DNA of 64,000 nt from JAFAXD01 sp963816775 (GTDB lineage: Bacteria > Pseudomonadota > Alphaproteobacteria > Rhizobiales > Xanthobacteraceae), in NCBI GenBank assembly GCA_963816775.1, contig CAWFLX010000030.1, positions 124,001 to 188,000 of the forward strand, in the 5' to 3' direction. The notes under the pieces are model-generated. The model searched no databases. It saw nothing but the letters and a program-made list of their open reading frames with translations, and had not been told where the DNA came from. Positions within the stretch are counted from its first letter, which is position 1, and each line of letters begins with the position of its first letter. A program made the translations under genes and the position numbers. Below, one piece after another: positions 41,613 to 51,933 of the stretch.

Positions 41613-42485
41613 CTACATCTCAATATCGAGCCCCACGTCGAGACTCGGCGAGGAGTGCGTGATCGCGCCGGAGGAGAGATAGTCGACGCCGGTCTCCGCC
41701 ACTGCGGCCGCGCTCGCGAGCGTAATGCCGCCGGAGGCTTCCAGCACCAGGCGGCCGGCGGTGAGCTTGACGGCTTCGCGCAACATGGCGGGCTCCATGT
41801 TGTCGAGCAGCGCCACGTCGGCGAGGCCGGTGTCGAGCACCTCGCGCAGCTGATCGAGCCGATCGACCTCGATCTCGATCTTGACCAGGTGCCCGGCCGA
41901 TTGGCGGGCGCGCTCCAATACGGCGCGCACGCCGCCCGCGACCGCGATATGGTTGTCCTTGATCAGGATCGCATCATCGAGCCCGAACCGGTGATTGAAC
42001 CCGCCGCCGCAACGCACCGCGTATTTCTCCAACGCGCGCAGGCCCGGGGTGGTCTTGCGCGTACAGCAAACCCGCGCGCGCGTGTGCGCAATCCTGCGCA
42101 CGAACTCCGCGGTCGCGCTCGCGATGCCGGACAGGTGCCCAATGAAATTGAGCGCCACCCGTTCGGCCGCGAGTATCGCGCGCGCCTCGCCTGCGACGGT
42201 CATGAGCGGTGTCTTGGCCACGACCGTCACGCCGTCGCGCGCATGGCCCTCGATCTTGATCGACGGATCGATGGTCTTGAACGCGGTTTCGACCAGCGGC
42301 AGGCCGGCGATCGTGCCGGCCTTGCGCGCCACCACGACGGCGCGCCCGAGCGTGCCCTCGGGCACGGTTGCAATCGAGGTCACGTCGCCAGCACGGCCAA
42401 GGTCCTCGGCAAGCGCGTTGCGGACTGCGTCGCCGATGGCGAGCGGCGAAATGAAAGCGTCGGGGGCGATCAAGCTGCTGGTCAT
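41613..42485 (-). CDS. nadC: Nicotinate-nucleotide pyrophosphorylase (quinolinate phosphoribosyltransferase)
   Basis: 290 aa; converts quinolinate and PRPP to nicotinate mononucleotide. Family motifs: NALAEDLGRAGDVTS, ERVALNFIGHLSGIA, CTRKTTPGLRALEKYAV, GGGFNHRFGLDDAILIKDNH, IEIEVDRLDQ, EASGGI and DYLSSGAITHS. Third gene of the minus-strand nadA-nadB-nadC series. Start at MTSSLIAP; the upstream extension to 42545 lies in a repeat. Confidence 0.95.
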   Translation of the reverse strand: MTSSLIAPDAFISPLAIGDAVRNALAEDLGRAGDVTSIATVPEGTLGRAVVVARKAGTIAGLPLVETAFKTIDPSIKIEGHARDGVTVVAKTPLMTVAGEARAILAAERVALNFIGHLSGIASATAEFVRRIAHTRARVCCTRKTTPGLRALEKYAVRCGGGFNHRFGLDDAILIKDNHIAVAGGVRAVLERARQSAGHLVKIEIEVDRLDQLREVLDTGLADVALLDNMEPAMLREAVKLTAGRLVLEASGGITLASAAAVAETGVDYLSSGAITHSSPSLDVGLDIEM

Positions 42486-42501
42486 GGGATCACTATTGTT
42501 G

Positions 42502-42617
42502 GAGCATGATCTCTTCCAACCTGCCTCCGCCCGCCGAAGCACCAATCCACACGACGGGAACTGTGCCGGGGCTTCGCGCAGGTGGGAAACCGGTATCCAC
42601 TTTTCGGGATCATGCTC
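42502..42617. repeat. Rhizobial intergenic repeat (GAGCATGATC type)
   Basis: GAGCATGATC at 42502-42511 is inverted at 42608-42617; inside is GTGGGAAACCGGTATCCACT, the common palindromic element of Bradyrhizobiaceae. It overlaps the first base of the nadB stop. Confidence 0.65.
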
Positions 42618-44192
42618 TACAGCACCGCGTGCGCGATCGGCGCCGCCTCGCCAGCGTTTTGCGCAATCGCGCGCGCGTCTGCGAGCGTGAGGGCCGTGCG
42701 CCGGGCCTGCGCCGGATCGGCAGTCGGGAAGTCGCGGCGGAACTGGGCGCCGCGGCTTTCACGCCGCGCATACGCGGCGGCGGCAATCAGGAGCGCAGCG
42801 GTTGCGAGATTGCGCAGCGCCGGCGAAGACGCTTCGTCCTCCAAGCGCGCGATCTCGTCGAGTGCGCGGGCGAGCCCATGCGCATCACGCTGCACGCCGA
42901 CATCGCGCGCCATCAGGTTGCGCAGCGCGCGCTCGCGCGCGGGCAGGGCGGGGGGCGAAACGACCGTCGCAATCGCCGGCGCGCTGAGTTCTCGCCTCCG
43001 GGAGGCCGGCGATGTCCTGCGCCGCGCGCGCCGCGAACACCACCGCCTCGAGCAGCGAGTTCGAGGCCAGCCGGTTGGCGCCGTGCACGCCGGTTGCCGC
43101 GCATTCGCCGACCGCCCAGAGGCCTGCGAGCGAAGACCGTCCGCGTTCGTCGACCGCAATTCCACCCATGTGATAATGCTCGGCCGGCGCAACCGGAATG
43201 AGATCGCGCGCCGGATCGATGCCGGCCGCAGTGCAGCTCGCGTAAACCGACGGAAACCGTTCGGCAAAAGCCGCCCCAATGGCGGCGCGCGCATCGAGGA
43301 ACGCGCCGCGCCCGGCGGCGATCTCGGCGAACACCCCGCGCGCCACGACGTCGCGCGGTGCAAGCTCGGCATCGGAGTGAATGCGCGCCATGAAGCGCTC
43401 GCCGCGGCTGTTGACCAGCGTGGCGCCATCGCCGCGCAGCGCCTCGGTTGCGAGCGGCGCCGGATCGCGCGCAATCGCAATCGCGGTTGGATGGAACTGC
43501 ACGAATTCCGGGTCGGCGATCAGCGCGCCGGCGCGCGCCGCGATCGCAAGCCCGGTGCCGCGCGCCTCCGGCGGGTTGGTGGTGACGGCGTAGAGATAAC
43601 CCACGCCGCCGGTCGCGAGCACGACGGCCGATGCGGACAGCCGCAGCAAATGGGCGCCGTCGAGCGAGCGCGCCGCGACGCCGGTGACGCGGCCATCGCG
43701 CATCAGCAAGTCCTCGACCGCAAAGCCGCTCAGCACATCAATCGACGGCGTATTGGCAACCGCGGCCGTCAACGCCGCCATGATGGCGCGCCCGGCCTGG
43801 TCGCCCTTCACCCGCACGATGCGGCGGGCCGTGTGCGCGGCTTCGCGCGACACCGACAGAGCGCCCGCAAGATCGCGATCGAACGGCACCCCATAGGACA
43901 GAAGATCGTCGATGCGCGCCGGTGCCTCGCGCGCCATCGCGAGCGCGCGCGGGGCGTCGACGATGCCGGCCCCAGCGAGAATCGTGTCGCGCGCGTGCGC
44001 TTCCGGCGTGTCGCCGTCCATGACCGCGGCGGCGATGCCACCCTGCGCCCACACGCTCGAGGCGCCGGTGCCAAGCGGTGTGCCGGTCAGCAGGGTCACC
44101 GGATGCGGCGCCAGCTTGAGCGCGCAGAACAACCCGGCGAGCCCGCCGCCGACGATGACGATGTTGTTTGATGGGATCACATTGGCCGGCAT
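42617..44192 (-). CDS. nadB: L-aspartate oxidase (frameshifted)
   Basis: FAD enzyme making iminoaspartate for NAD synthesis. The N-terminal frame gives the FAD motif IVIVGGGLAGLFCALKLA, GASSVWAQGGIAAA, VVLATGGVGYLYA, EFVQFHPTAIA, HYHMGGIAVDERGRSSL and ANRLASNSLLEAVVFA. After about 43000 the homology moves to the next frame (ELSAPAIATVV ... LMARDVGVQRD ... ARRESRGAQFRRDFP) up to 42617. One extra base would restore a 525-codon gene of normal size. The enzyme is usually essential without NAD salvage, so an assembly error is plausible. Confidence 0.88.
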
Positions 44193-44206
44193 GAGGGATC
44201 GCTTGA

Positions 44207-44280
44207 GTAGGATGGGTTGAGCGAAGCGAAACCCATCATCGGCTGACTCGATGGGTTTCGCTTCGCTCAACCCATCCTAC
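44207..44280. repeat. Perfect 31-bp inverted repeat
   Basis: Arms 44207-44237 and 44250-44280 (GTAGGATGGGTTGAGCGAAG...ACCCATC and its exact inverse) with a 12-nt loop, between nadA and nadB. Common rhizobial dispersed element; may stabilise or terminate mRNA. A relative is at 48434-48504. Confidence 0.85.
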
Positions 44281-44293
44281 ATGCAGTCAAGTC

Positions 44294-45391
44294 TCAGCTC
44301 TTCAGATGGATCATCCGTTCGACCGCGCGGCGAGCCTTGGCGGCCACCAGCGGATCGACCACGACTTCGTCCTGCATGGTCAGCAGGCTGTCGAGGATCT
44401 TCGGGAGCGTGATCCGCTTCATGTGCGGGCACAGGTTGCAGGGCTGCACGAACTCGACGTCCGGCACCTCCACCCGCACGTTGTCCGCCATCGAGCACTC
44501 GGTGACCATCACGACCCGGCGCGGCCGTTTCGTGCGCACGAAGTCGATCATGTGCGCGGTCGAGCCGGTGAAGTCGGCCTCCGCCAGAACGTCGGGCGGG
44601 CATTCCGGGTGAGCGATGATCTGGACGTTGGGATCATCCTCGCGGTAGCGCTTGAGCTCGTCGGCGGTGAAGCGCTCGTGTACCTCGCAGTGACCTTTCC
44701 AGGCGATGATCTTCACGTCGGTCTGACTAGCGACGTATTTGGCGAGGTATTCGTCGGGCAGGAAGATCACCCGGTCGGTGCCGAGACTTTCCACCACATG
44801 CAGCGCGTTCGACGACGTGCAGCAGATGTCGCTCTCGGCTTTCACGTCGGCCGAGGTGTTGACATAAGTGACGACCGGGACGCCCGGGAAACGCTCACGC
44901 AACAGCCGGATGTCGTCGCCGGTGATCGAGGAGGCGAGCGAGCAGCCGGCCTTGCTGTCGGGAATCAGCACGACCTTCTCGGGATTGAGGATCTTCGCGG
45001 TCTCCGCCATGAAATGCACGCCGCATTGCACGATCACGTCGGCCTTCACCTTGGTGGCTTCGCGTGCGAGCTGCAGGCTGTCGCCGACGAAATCGGCGAC
45101 GCAGTTGTAGATCTCAGGCGTCTGATAGTTGTGCGCCAGGATTACCGCGCCGCGCTCGCGCTTGAGCGCATTGATCGCGCGCACATAGGGCGCGAAGAAC
45201 GGCCACTCGACCGACGGCACGACGTGCTTGATGCGCTCGTAGAGGTGGGCGGTCTCGCGCGCGACCTCCTCGTTCCAGTCAAGCGATGGCGCCGGCAGGG
45301 TCGCAAACTTTCTTGCCGCAGCGGATCGGCCAGTCCCGGGAACGGGCGCCGGCGCATTGGAATTCGGTCCAAACGACTCGATGATCGGCAT
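44294..45391 (-). CDS. nadA: Quinolinate synthase
   Basis: 365 aa; condenses iminoaspartate with dihydroxyacetone phosphate on a [4Fe-4S] cluster. The three cluster cysteines are seen in VQCGVHFMAE, ESDICCTSSNA and QPCNLCPHMKRI. Other motifs: ILAHNYQTPEIYN, VADFVGDSLQLAREA, IPDSKAGCSLAS, IIAWKGHCEVHE. First gene of the nad cluster, with a palindromic operator 20 bp upstream. Confidence 0.95.
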   Translation of the reverse strand: MPIIESFGPNSNAPAPVPGTGRSAAARKFATLPAPSLDWNEEVARETAHLYERIKHVVPSVEWPFFAPYVRAINALKRERGAVILAHNYQTPEIYNCVADFVGDSLQLAREATKVKADVIVQCGVHFMAETAKILNPEKVVLIPDSKAGCSLASSITGDDIRLLRERFPGVPVVTYVNTSADVKAESDICCTSSNALHVVESLGTDRVIFLPDEYLAKYVASQTDVKIIAWKGHCEVHERFTADELKRYREDDPNVQIIAHPECPPDVLAEADFTGSTAHMIDFVRTKRPRRVVMVTECSMADNVRVEVPDVEFVQPCNLCPHMKRITLPKILDSLLTMQDEVVVDPLVAAKARRAVERMIHLKS

Positions 45392-45410
45392 GGACGCCTC
45401 CCTACATATT

Positions 45411-45429
45411 TATGCTCAATATGAGCATA
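45411..45429. promoter_or_regulatory. Palindromic operator of the nad cluster (NadQ-type suspected)
   Basis: TATGCTCAATATGAGCATA is a perfect 8-3-8 palindrome 20 bp before the nadA ATG, overlapping the expected promoter. I recall ATGCTCA-N3-TGAGCAT-like sites for the alphaproteobacterial NAD repressor NadQ, but this attribution is from memory. Confidence 0.65.
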
Positions 45430-45692
45430 TGTGGGTACCAAAACAACCGGCTCACGCCGGCACCATTCACTTCACTGGGACGCTAACCCAGACCTCTTAT
45501 CCTCACTTCGAGCAAATCCGATATAGCACCAATTCGATGCATGCGCTAGTCCCGGCTGACATGCCGGCAACGCATCTAGCCAGCCTTGGTTTCCATTGGG
45601 ACTGCGCAGGTTGGCCTCTACATAAGGCAGCCTGAGTGGCGGACGGCGACAGTCTGACGCGCACCGCAGGGCGAAGGCCGGGGAGTGGAAAC

Positions 45693-46943
45693 ATGGCAAC
45701 GGTTGCCGAGACGTCGCGCCCCGCCGGGCCGCAGCTTGCCTCCTGGCAGACGCCCGCCGTCATCATCATTTCCGGCTGCCTGATCGCGATGCTGAGCTTC
45801 GGTCCGCGCTCGGCGCTCGGCCAGTTTCTGATGCCGATGTCGGTCGACCAGCACTGGGATCGCAACGTATTTTCTCTGGCGCTGGCGATCCAGAATATCC
45901 TGTGGGGCGCGGGCCAGCCGTTTGCCGGCGCGCTTGCCGACAAGTTCGGCGCGGTCAGGGTTCTCTCCGCCGGCGCCATTCTCTACGCACTGGGTCTGTG
46001 GCTGATGGCCACGTCGACGTCCCCGGCGATGCTGGACCTCGGCGCCGGCGTGCTGATCGGGTTCGGGCTCGCCGGATGCTCGTTCAGTCTTGTGATCGGC
46101 GCATTCGGCAAGCTTGTGCCCGACAGCTGGCGCATGTTCGCGTTCGGGGCCGGAACGGCGGCAGGATCGTTCGGTCAGTTTCTGTTCTCGCCGGCCGCCG
46201 TTGGATTGATCAACGGCGTTGGCTGGCAGTCTGCTCTGATCACGTTCGGCGCGCTCCTGCTGCTTATTCTGCCGTTGTCGCTCGCGCTCTCCAGCCGTGG
46301 CAACGCAGCAGTCAGTGCCGGCGTTAAGCAGCAGTCCGCCAAACAGGCGATCACCGAGGCCTTCGGCCATCGCTCCTTCGTGTTGCTGGTGCTCGGCTTT
46401 TTCACCTGCGGTTTCCAGCTTGCGTTCATCACCGTGCACCTGCCGACCTACCTGGTTGACCGCGGCCTCGATGCCGCCGCCGGCGCCTGGACCATCGGCA
46501 CGATCGGCGCATTCAATATCGTCGGCTCGATCCTGGCCGGCTGGTTCTCGAGCCGCATGCCCAAGCGCTACATCCTGGCGTTCATCTACTTCGCGCGCGC
46601 GCTCGCGATCGTTGCGTTCATTACCCTTCCGGCCTCGAACCTCTCGGCAATTCTGTTCGGGGCCTTCACCGGGTTGCTGTGGCTCTCGACCGTGCCGCCG
46701 ACCAACGGCCTCGTGCTGGTGATGTTCGGCACCCGCTGGCTCACCATGCTGTCGGGCGCCGCGTTCTTCAGCCACCAGGTCGGCGGGTTCCTCGGCGTGT
46801 GGCTCGGCGGCGAAATATTCACCCGCACCGGCTCCTACGACGCGGTGTGGTGGCTCGCGGTCCTGTTCGGCGTCCTCTCCGCGCTCATCAACCTGCCGAT
46901 CGTGGAGAAGCCGGTGGCGCGGCTTGCCGCTCAGCCGGCGTGA
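45693..46943 (+). CDS. MFS transporter
   Basis: 416 aa with about 12 hydrophobic helices and the loop 2-3 motif GALADKFGAVRVL. The first helix region (SFGPRSALGQFLMPMSVDQHW) resembles monocarboxylate or oxalate:formate-type permeases. Start at 45693 (RBS GGGGAG) rather than 45636. It may supply the pathway of the following PcaB-family gene, but no substrate can be named. Confidence 0.88.
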   Translation: MATVAETSRPAGPQLASWQTPAVIIISGCLIAMLSFGPRSALGQFLMPMSVDQHWDRNVFSLALAIQNILWGAGQPFAGALADKFGAVRVLSAGAILYALGLWLMATSTSPAMLDLGAGVLIGFGLAGCSFSLVIGAFGKLVPDSWRMFAFGAGTAAGSFGQFLFSPAAVGLINGVGWQSALITFGALLLLILPLSLALSSRGNAAVSAGVKQQSAKQAITEAFGHRSFVLLVLGFFTCGFQLAFITVHLPTYLVDRGLDAAAGAWTIGTIGAFNIVGSILAGWFSSRMPKRYILAFIYFARALAIVAFITLPASNLSAILFGAFTGLLWLSTVPPTNGLVLVMFGTRWLTMLSGAAFFSHQVGGFLGVWLGGEIFTRTGSYDAVWWLAVLFGVLSALINLPIVEKPVARLAAQPA

Positions 46944-46995
46944 TCGGGGCTCACGCCGAATCGTCCTTTCGTGCAGCCCGCTTACAAAAGCGTGG

Positions 46996-47018
46996 ATGCC
47001 CGCGACAAGCGCGGGCAT
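46996..47018. repeat. Short palindromic REP-like element
   Basis: ATGCCCGCG ACAAG CGCGGGCAT hairpin between two plus-strand genes; a related GCCCGGG/CCCGGGC element lies at 62995-63075. Confidence 0.6.
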
Positions 47019-47077
47019 GACGGGGCAGAGTGTGGCTCAATGTTGGTGAGCCTCGCTATGCTTCAGGAGCCGCATCA

Positions 47078-48439
47078 ATGCCCGCCACCGCGCTCGACTC
47101 GCTGATCTTCCGCGATATTTTCTCAACCGAAGCGATGCGGCGGGTGTTTTCCGACGAGCAGCGCACCGCCTATTACTTGGAGATCGAGGCCGCGCTCGCG
47201 CGCGTGCAGGGCCGGCTCGGCATCATCCCGGCGGAAGCCGCGCGCGAGATCGAGGCCAAGTGCCGGATCGAGAACATCGACCTCGACAAGCTCAAGCAGC
47301 AGACCGAGCGTATCGGTTACCCGATCCTCGGCGTGGTGCAGCAGATCGTCGCGATCTGCACCGACGGACTCGGCGAATGGTGCCACTGGGGCGCGACCAC
47401 CCAGGACATCACCGACACCGCAACCGTGATGCAGATCCGGGCCGCGCTCGATCTCGTCGAGGCCGACATGGAGAAGATCGCGGCCGCGCTCGCGGGGCTT
47501 GCGCGGCGTTATCGCGATACGCCGATGGCGGGCCGCAGCAACCTGCAGCAGGCGGTGCCGATCACGTTCGGCTTCAAGGCCGCGTCGCTATTGGCCGCGT
47601 TTCAACGCCACCGCCAGCGCCTTGCGCAGTTGCGCCCGCGCGTCCTCGTCGGCGAGTTCGCCGGCGCCGCCGGCACGCTCGCCTCGCTCGGCACCGACGG
47701 CCTGAAAGTGCAGGCCGCGCTGATGCAAGAGCTCAAGCTCGGCCAGCCGGAGATCGCCTGGCACACGGTGCGCGATCGCATCGGCGAGGTCGGCTGCTTC
47801 CTCGGCCTTCTCACCGGCACGCTCGGCAAGATCGCGATGGACGTGAAGCTCCTGATGCAGACCGAGGTCGCCGAAGCATTCGAGCCGTTCGCGCAGGGGC
47901 GCGGGTCGTCGAGCACCATGCCGCAGAAGCGCAACCCGATCTCCTCGCTCTATATCCACGCCGCCGCAGCGTTGGTGCGCCAGCACGCAGCGGCACTCAT
48001 GGAGGCCGCGGTCGCCGATCATGAGCGCTCGACCGGCCCGTGGGAGATCGAGTGGATCGCGCTGCCGGAGATCTTTCTGCTCAGTGCCGGCGCGTTGGCG
48101 CAGACCCGGGTCGTGGTCGAGGGCCTCGAGGTCGACGCCGCGCGCATGCGGGCAAACCTCGACATCACCCACGGCACGATCGTGTCGGAGGCGGTGATGA
48201 TGGGGCTCGGCCCTTATCTGGGCCGGCAGCGCGCGCATGATCTCGTCTACGACATCTGCCGCGAAGTCGCCGCAACCGGAACGCCTCTGATTGATTTGCT
48301 GGCGGGCAACGCCGAGATCAGCCGGCATCTTGCGCGCGCCGAACTCGAACGCATGGTCGATCCCGCGCACTATCTTGGGCTTGCCGGCGAGATGATTGAC
48401 CGCGTGCTGGCGTTGGAGGCGCAAGCAACGCGATTGTAG
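47078..48439 (+). CDS. PcaB/adenylosuccinate lyase family enzyme
   Basis: 453 aa of the fumarase/aspartase superfamily. The signature loop is GSSTMPQKRNP. The N-terminal portion (SLIFRDIFSTEAMRRVFSDE, EWCHWGATTQDITDTA) fits 3-carboxy-cis,cis-muconate cycloisomerase (PcaB-like) better than purine biosynthetic PurB. RBS CAGGAG. No pca genes flank it, so a broader class II lyase role is possible. The stop codon lies inside a repeat. Confidence 0.82.
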   Translation: MPATALDSLIFRDIFSTEAMRRVFSDEQRTAYYLEIEAALARVQGRLGIIPAEAAREIEAKCRIENIDLDKLKQQTERIGYPILGVVQQIVAICTDGLGEWCHWGATTQDITDTATVMQIRAALDLVEADMEKIAAALAGLARRYRDTPMAGRSNLQQAVPITFGFKAASLLAAFQRHRQRLAQLRPRVLVGEFAGAAGTLASLGTDGLKVQAALMQELKLGQPEIAWHTVRDRIGEVGCFLGLLTGTLGKIAMDVKLLMQTEVAEAFEPFAQGRGSSSTMPQKRNPISSLYIHAAAALVRQHAAALMEAAVADHERSTGPWEIEWIALPEIFLLSAGALAQTRVVVEGLEVDAARMRANLDITHGTIVSEAVMMGLGPYLGRQRAHDLVYDICREVAATGTPLIDLLAGNAEISRHLARAELERMVDPAHYLGLAGEMIDRVLALEAQATRL

Positions 48440-48504
48440 GATGGGTTAGGCGCGAAGCGCCGTAACCCATCAGCGATGATGCGTTGAGGCGGTTCACCCT
48501 ACAA
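48434..48504. repeat. Inverted-repeat element at the end of the lyase gene
   Basis: TTGTAGG ... CCCTACAA outer arms, with ATGGGTTAGGCGC GAA GCGCCGTAACCCAT inside. Same family as 44207-44280 and a possible transcription-end hairpin. The rest of 48505-48752 has no gene. Confidence 0.7.
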
Positions 48505-48752
48505 AACATCACCTCACGTCTGATCAATTTTCTGCGACCCAAGATTTGCAACACTGTGTTGCTGCGGCTCACGTCTTTGTGCCGTTGACTGGCGCGGCGG
48601 CATTCATACGTCGCATTGCAGCAAGGGCTTTTCGTGCACCGGCAAAAGGTATCGATGCACCCGGTGTTCTGACGTGCAGCACTGGGCGCCGCGCGCCGAC
48701 GTACCCAAGCCTGACCAACCTATCCGTCTTGCGTTTGCGAGGATGGACTCGC

Positions 48753-51700
48753 ATGGGCATCGTTCGTTTCGCGCTCAGGCTGCCGCACACATTTTATGTG
48801 CTTGCCGTTCTCATCCTGTTTCTCGGGGTGACGGCGGTGCTGTCGATGCCGACCGACATCTTTCCGGAGATCGACATCCCGGTCGTCACGGTGATCTGGC
48901 AGTACACCGGGTTGCGCACGCCGGAGATGGAGCAGCGAGTTACCACCTACAGCGAATATGCCATCTCCACGAGCGTCAACGGCATCCGCGACATCGAGGC
49001 GCAAACGCTCAACGGCGTCTCGGTGCAGAAAATCTTCTTTCAACCCGATGTGAATCTCGATCTGGCGATTTCGCAGATCGTCGCCGCGACGAATTTCATC
49101 CGCGTGCTGCTGCCGGCCGGCATCCAGGCGCCGGTGGTGGTGCAGTACAACGCGTCGAGCGTGCCGGTGCTCCAGATCGGTCTCTCCTCCGACACGCTCA
49201 ACGAGCAGCAGCTCTACGACTATGGCATCTATCGGCTGCGCCAGCAGCTCGCGCCGATTCACGGCCTCACCTTGCCGACGCCGGCGGGCGGCAAGTATCG
49301 CCAGATCATGGTCGACATCGACCCCGTCAAGTTGCAGGCCAAGGGTCTTGACCCCGACCGACGTCGTCAACGCGATCAACGCCCAGAATCTCACATTGCC
49401 GTCGGGTACCGCCAAGGTCGGCGAAACCCAGTACACGGTGCGCACCAACGCGTTACCGACTTCGATCGACGACCTCAACAACATCCCGGTCAAGTTTCAG
49501 AATGGCGCGACCGTATTCGTGAAAGACATCGGCCAGGTGCACGACGGTTGGCTGGTGCAGCAGAACGTCGTGCGCACCGAGGGCAATCGCTCGGTTCTGC
49601 TCAGCATCATCAAGAATGGCAACGCCTCGACGCTCGCTGTCGTCAACGCGGTCAAAGATGCGCTGGTTACCGCGCGCAAGGCCGCGCCCTCGGGCATGCA
49701 GATCAAGGAGCTGTTCGATCAGTCGGTGTTCGTGAACGCGTCGATCCGCGGCCTGTTGCGCGAAGGGGCGATCGCGGCCGGCTTGACCGCGCTGATGATC
49801 GTGCTGTTCCTCGGCTCATGGCGCTCGACCGTGGTGGTCATGATCACGATCCCGCTGGCGATCCTGTCGTCGCTGATCGTGCTCTATTTCCTCGGCGACA
49901 CCATCAACACGATGACGCTCGGCGGGCTCGCGCTCGCCATCGGCATCCTGGTCGACGACTCGACGGTCACGATCGAGAATACCCATCGCTTGCTGACGGA
50001 GGAGGGCCAGCCGCTTCCGCAGGCGACGCTGCACGGTGCCGCCGGCATCGCGGTGCCGACGTTGGTATCGACGCTCGCTATCAGCTGCGTGTTCATATCG
50101 GTCGTCTTCCTGCACGGACCGGCGAAATATCTGTTTACCCCGCTCGGCCTCGCGGTTGTATTCGCAATGCTGGCGTCCTACGGCCTGTCGCGGACGCTCA
50201 CCCCGATCACCATTGGCCTGCTGCTCAAGGGCGAGCGCCACGGTGAAGCCGAGGGACGCGGCTGGTTCGCGCGCCTGCACGGCCGTTTCGAGCACGCTTT
50301 CGAGCGCATGCGCGTTGGTTACGCGGCGTTGCTGGCCGTTCTGTTGCGGCGGCGGCTGATCGTCCCGATCGCGGCCGTAGTGGTCTTGGCGCTGGGGTCG
50401 ACTCTCGTGGTGTTCGTTGGGCGCGACTTCTTCCCAGTGATCGACGGCGGACAGATTCAGCTGCATGTGCGCGCGCCCGCCGGCACCCGCATCGAGAAAA
50501 CCGAGCAGATCTTCCAGGCGATCGAAGACCGGATCCGCGAAGTCATTCCGGAAAGCGAGCGCGAGCTGATCGTCGACAACATCGGCCTGCCAGCACGGAC
50601 GTACAACTACGCGTTCGGCGACGGGACGGCGATCGGCGTCAATGACGGCGTGATCCTGGTGTCGCTCAAGGAGGGCCACAAGCCGACCGCAAACTACATT
50701 CGCAAGCTGCGCGAGCTGCTGCCGGCCGCGTTCCCGGAAGACATCTTCTATTTCCAGGCCGCCGATATGGTGACGCAGATCCTCAACTTCGGGATCCCGG
50801 CGCAGATCAACGTGCGCACGGTCGGCTATGATCGCGCCACCAACCTGCGGGTTGCCAAGGAGCTGGAGCGCCGGATCGCAGCTATCCCGGGCATTGCCGA
50901 CGCCCATCTGCAGCAGGAACTCAATGCGCCGGAGTTTTATGCCGAGATCGATCGCTCGCGCGCCGCGCAGCTGGGCCTTACCGCGAGCAGCATCGCAACC
51001 GCCCTCAACATCTCGTTGAGCTCGTCCGAGCAGGTCACGCCCAATTTCTGGACCGATCCGAAGAACGGAACGCCGTACTATCTGGCGGTGCAGACGCCCG
51101 AGCATGAGGTGAATTCGCTCAACGATATCAAGAACACCCCGGTCACGACGTCGACTTCGCCCAATGGCGATCCGGTGCCGGGTCTGCTCAGCAACATCGC
51201 GACGGTCTCGCGCGAGGCGACCCAGACCAACGCCAACCAAGCCAACATTCAGCCAGTCTATGAGGTCTATGCCAATGCCGACGGGCGCGACCTCGGCTCG
51301 ATCGCGGGAGACATCAGCAAGATCGTGGCCGACGAGCAAAAGCAGCTCTCGCCCGGCAATCGCATCGAGGTGGTCGGGCAAATCGACAGCATGAATGCCG
51401 CTTTTCGCGACCTCGCGATCGGCATCCTGTTCGCCGCCGTGTTCGTGTATCTGCTGATGGTCGTGAACTATCAGACCTGGGGCGACCCGCTTGTGGTCAT
51501 ACTTGCGCTGCCTGCCACCTTCTGCGGCATCATCACCATGCTCTATCTCACCGGTACGACCCTGAGCGTCCCCTCGCTGATGGGGGCGATCATGGCCGTC
51601 GGCGTCGCCTCCGCGAATTCGATCCTGCTGGTGACTTTCGCGCGCGAGCAGCAGCTCGCCGGCATGTCGGCATTCGAGGCTGCAATCGCCGCCGGACGCA

Positions 51701-51933
51701 CGCGTATCCGTCCGGTGCTGATGACCGCGGCGGCGATGATTGTCGGCATGATCCCGATGGCGATCGGCGGCGCCGGCGAGGAGCAGAACGCCGCGCTCGC
51801 GCGCGCCGTCATCGGCGGGCTCCTGTTTGCAACTCCGACCACCCTGCTGGTCGTGCCGTATCTGTTCGCCCTGCTGCGCAAGGGCAATGATGGAAAATCC
51901 GCGCATGGCGTTTTTGTCGAGGAACCGCAATGA
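48753..51933 (+). CDS. RND efflux permease (frameshifted)
   Basis: AcrB/HAE-type inner-membrane pump driven by protons. The N-terminus is typical (VRFALRLPHTFYVLAVLILF, MPTDIFPEIDIPVV). The first ~200 residues end near 49348, where the frame changes: KLQAKG is followed by DPDRR in one frame and LTPTDVVNAI in the next, which then runs to 51933. Removing one T (GGTCTTGACC to GGTCTGACC) gives ~1060 aa. Helices 4-6 show GLALAIGILVDDSTVTIEN with the proton-relay Asp pair. The last codons overlap the adaptor by ATGA. Confidence 0.9.

Noticed and set aside
42582..44171. Plus-strand frame of 529 codons opposite nadB
   Set aside because: Arg/Ala-rich antisense frame; nadB motifs lie on the other strand.
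44207..44280. 31-bp inverted repeat as a mobile element terminus
   Set aside because: It is a self-contained hairpin of a common rhizobial repeat family with no enclosed gene.
45618..47018. Minus-strand frame of 466 codons opposite the MFS gene
   Set aside because: Low-complexity Glu/Arg/His antisense product without family features.
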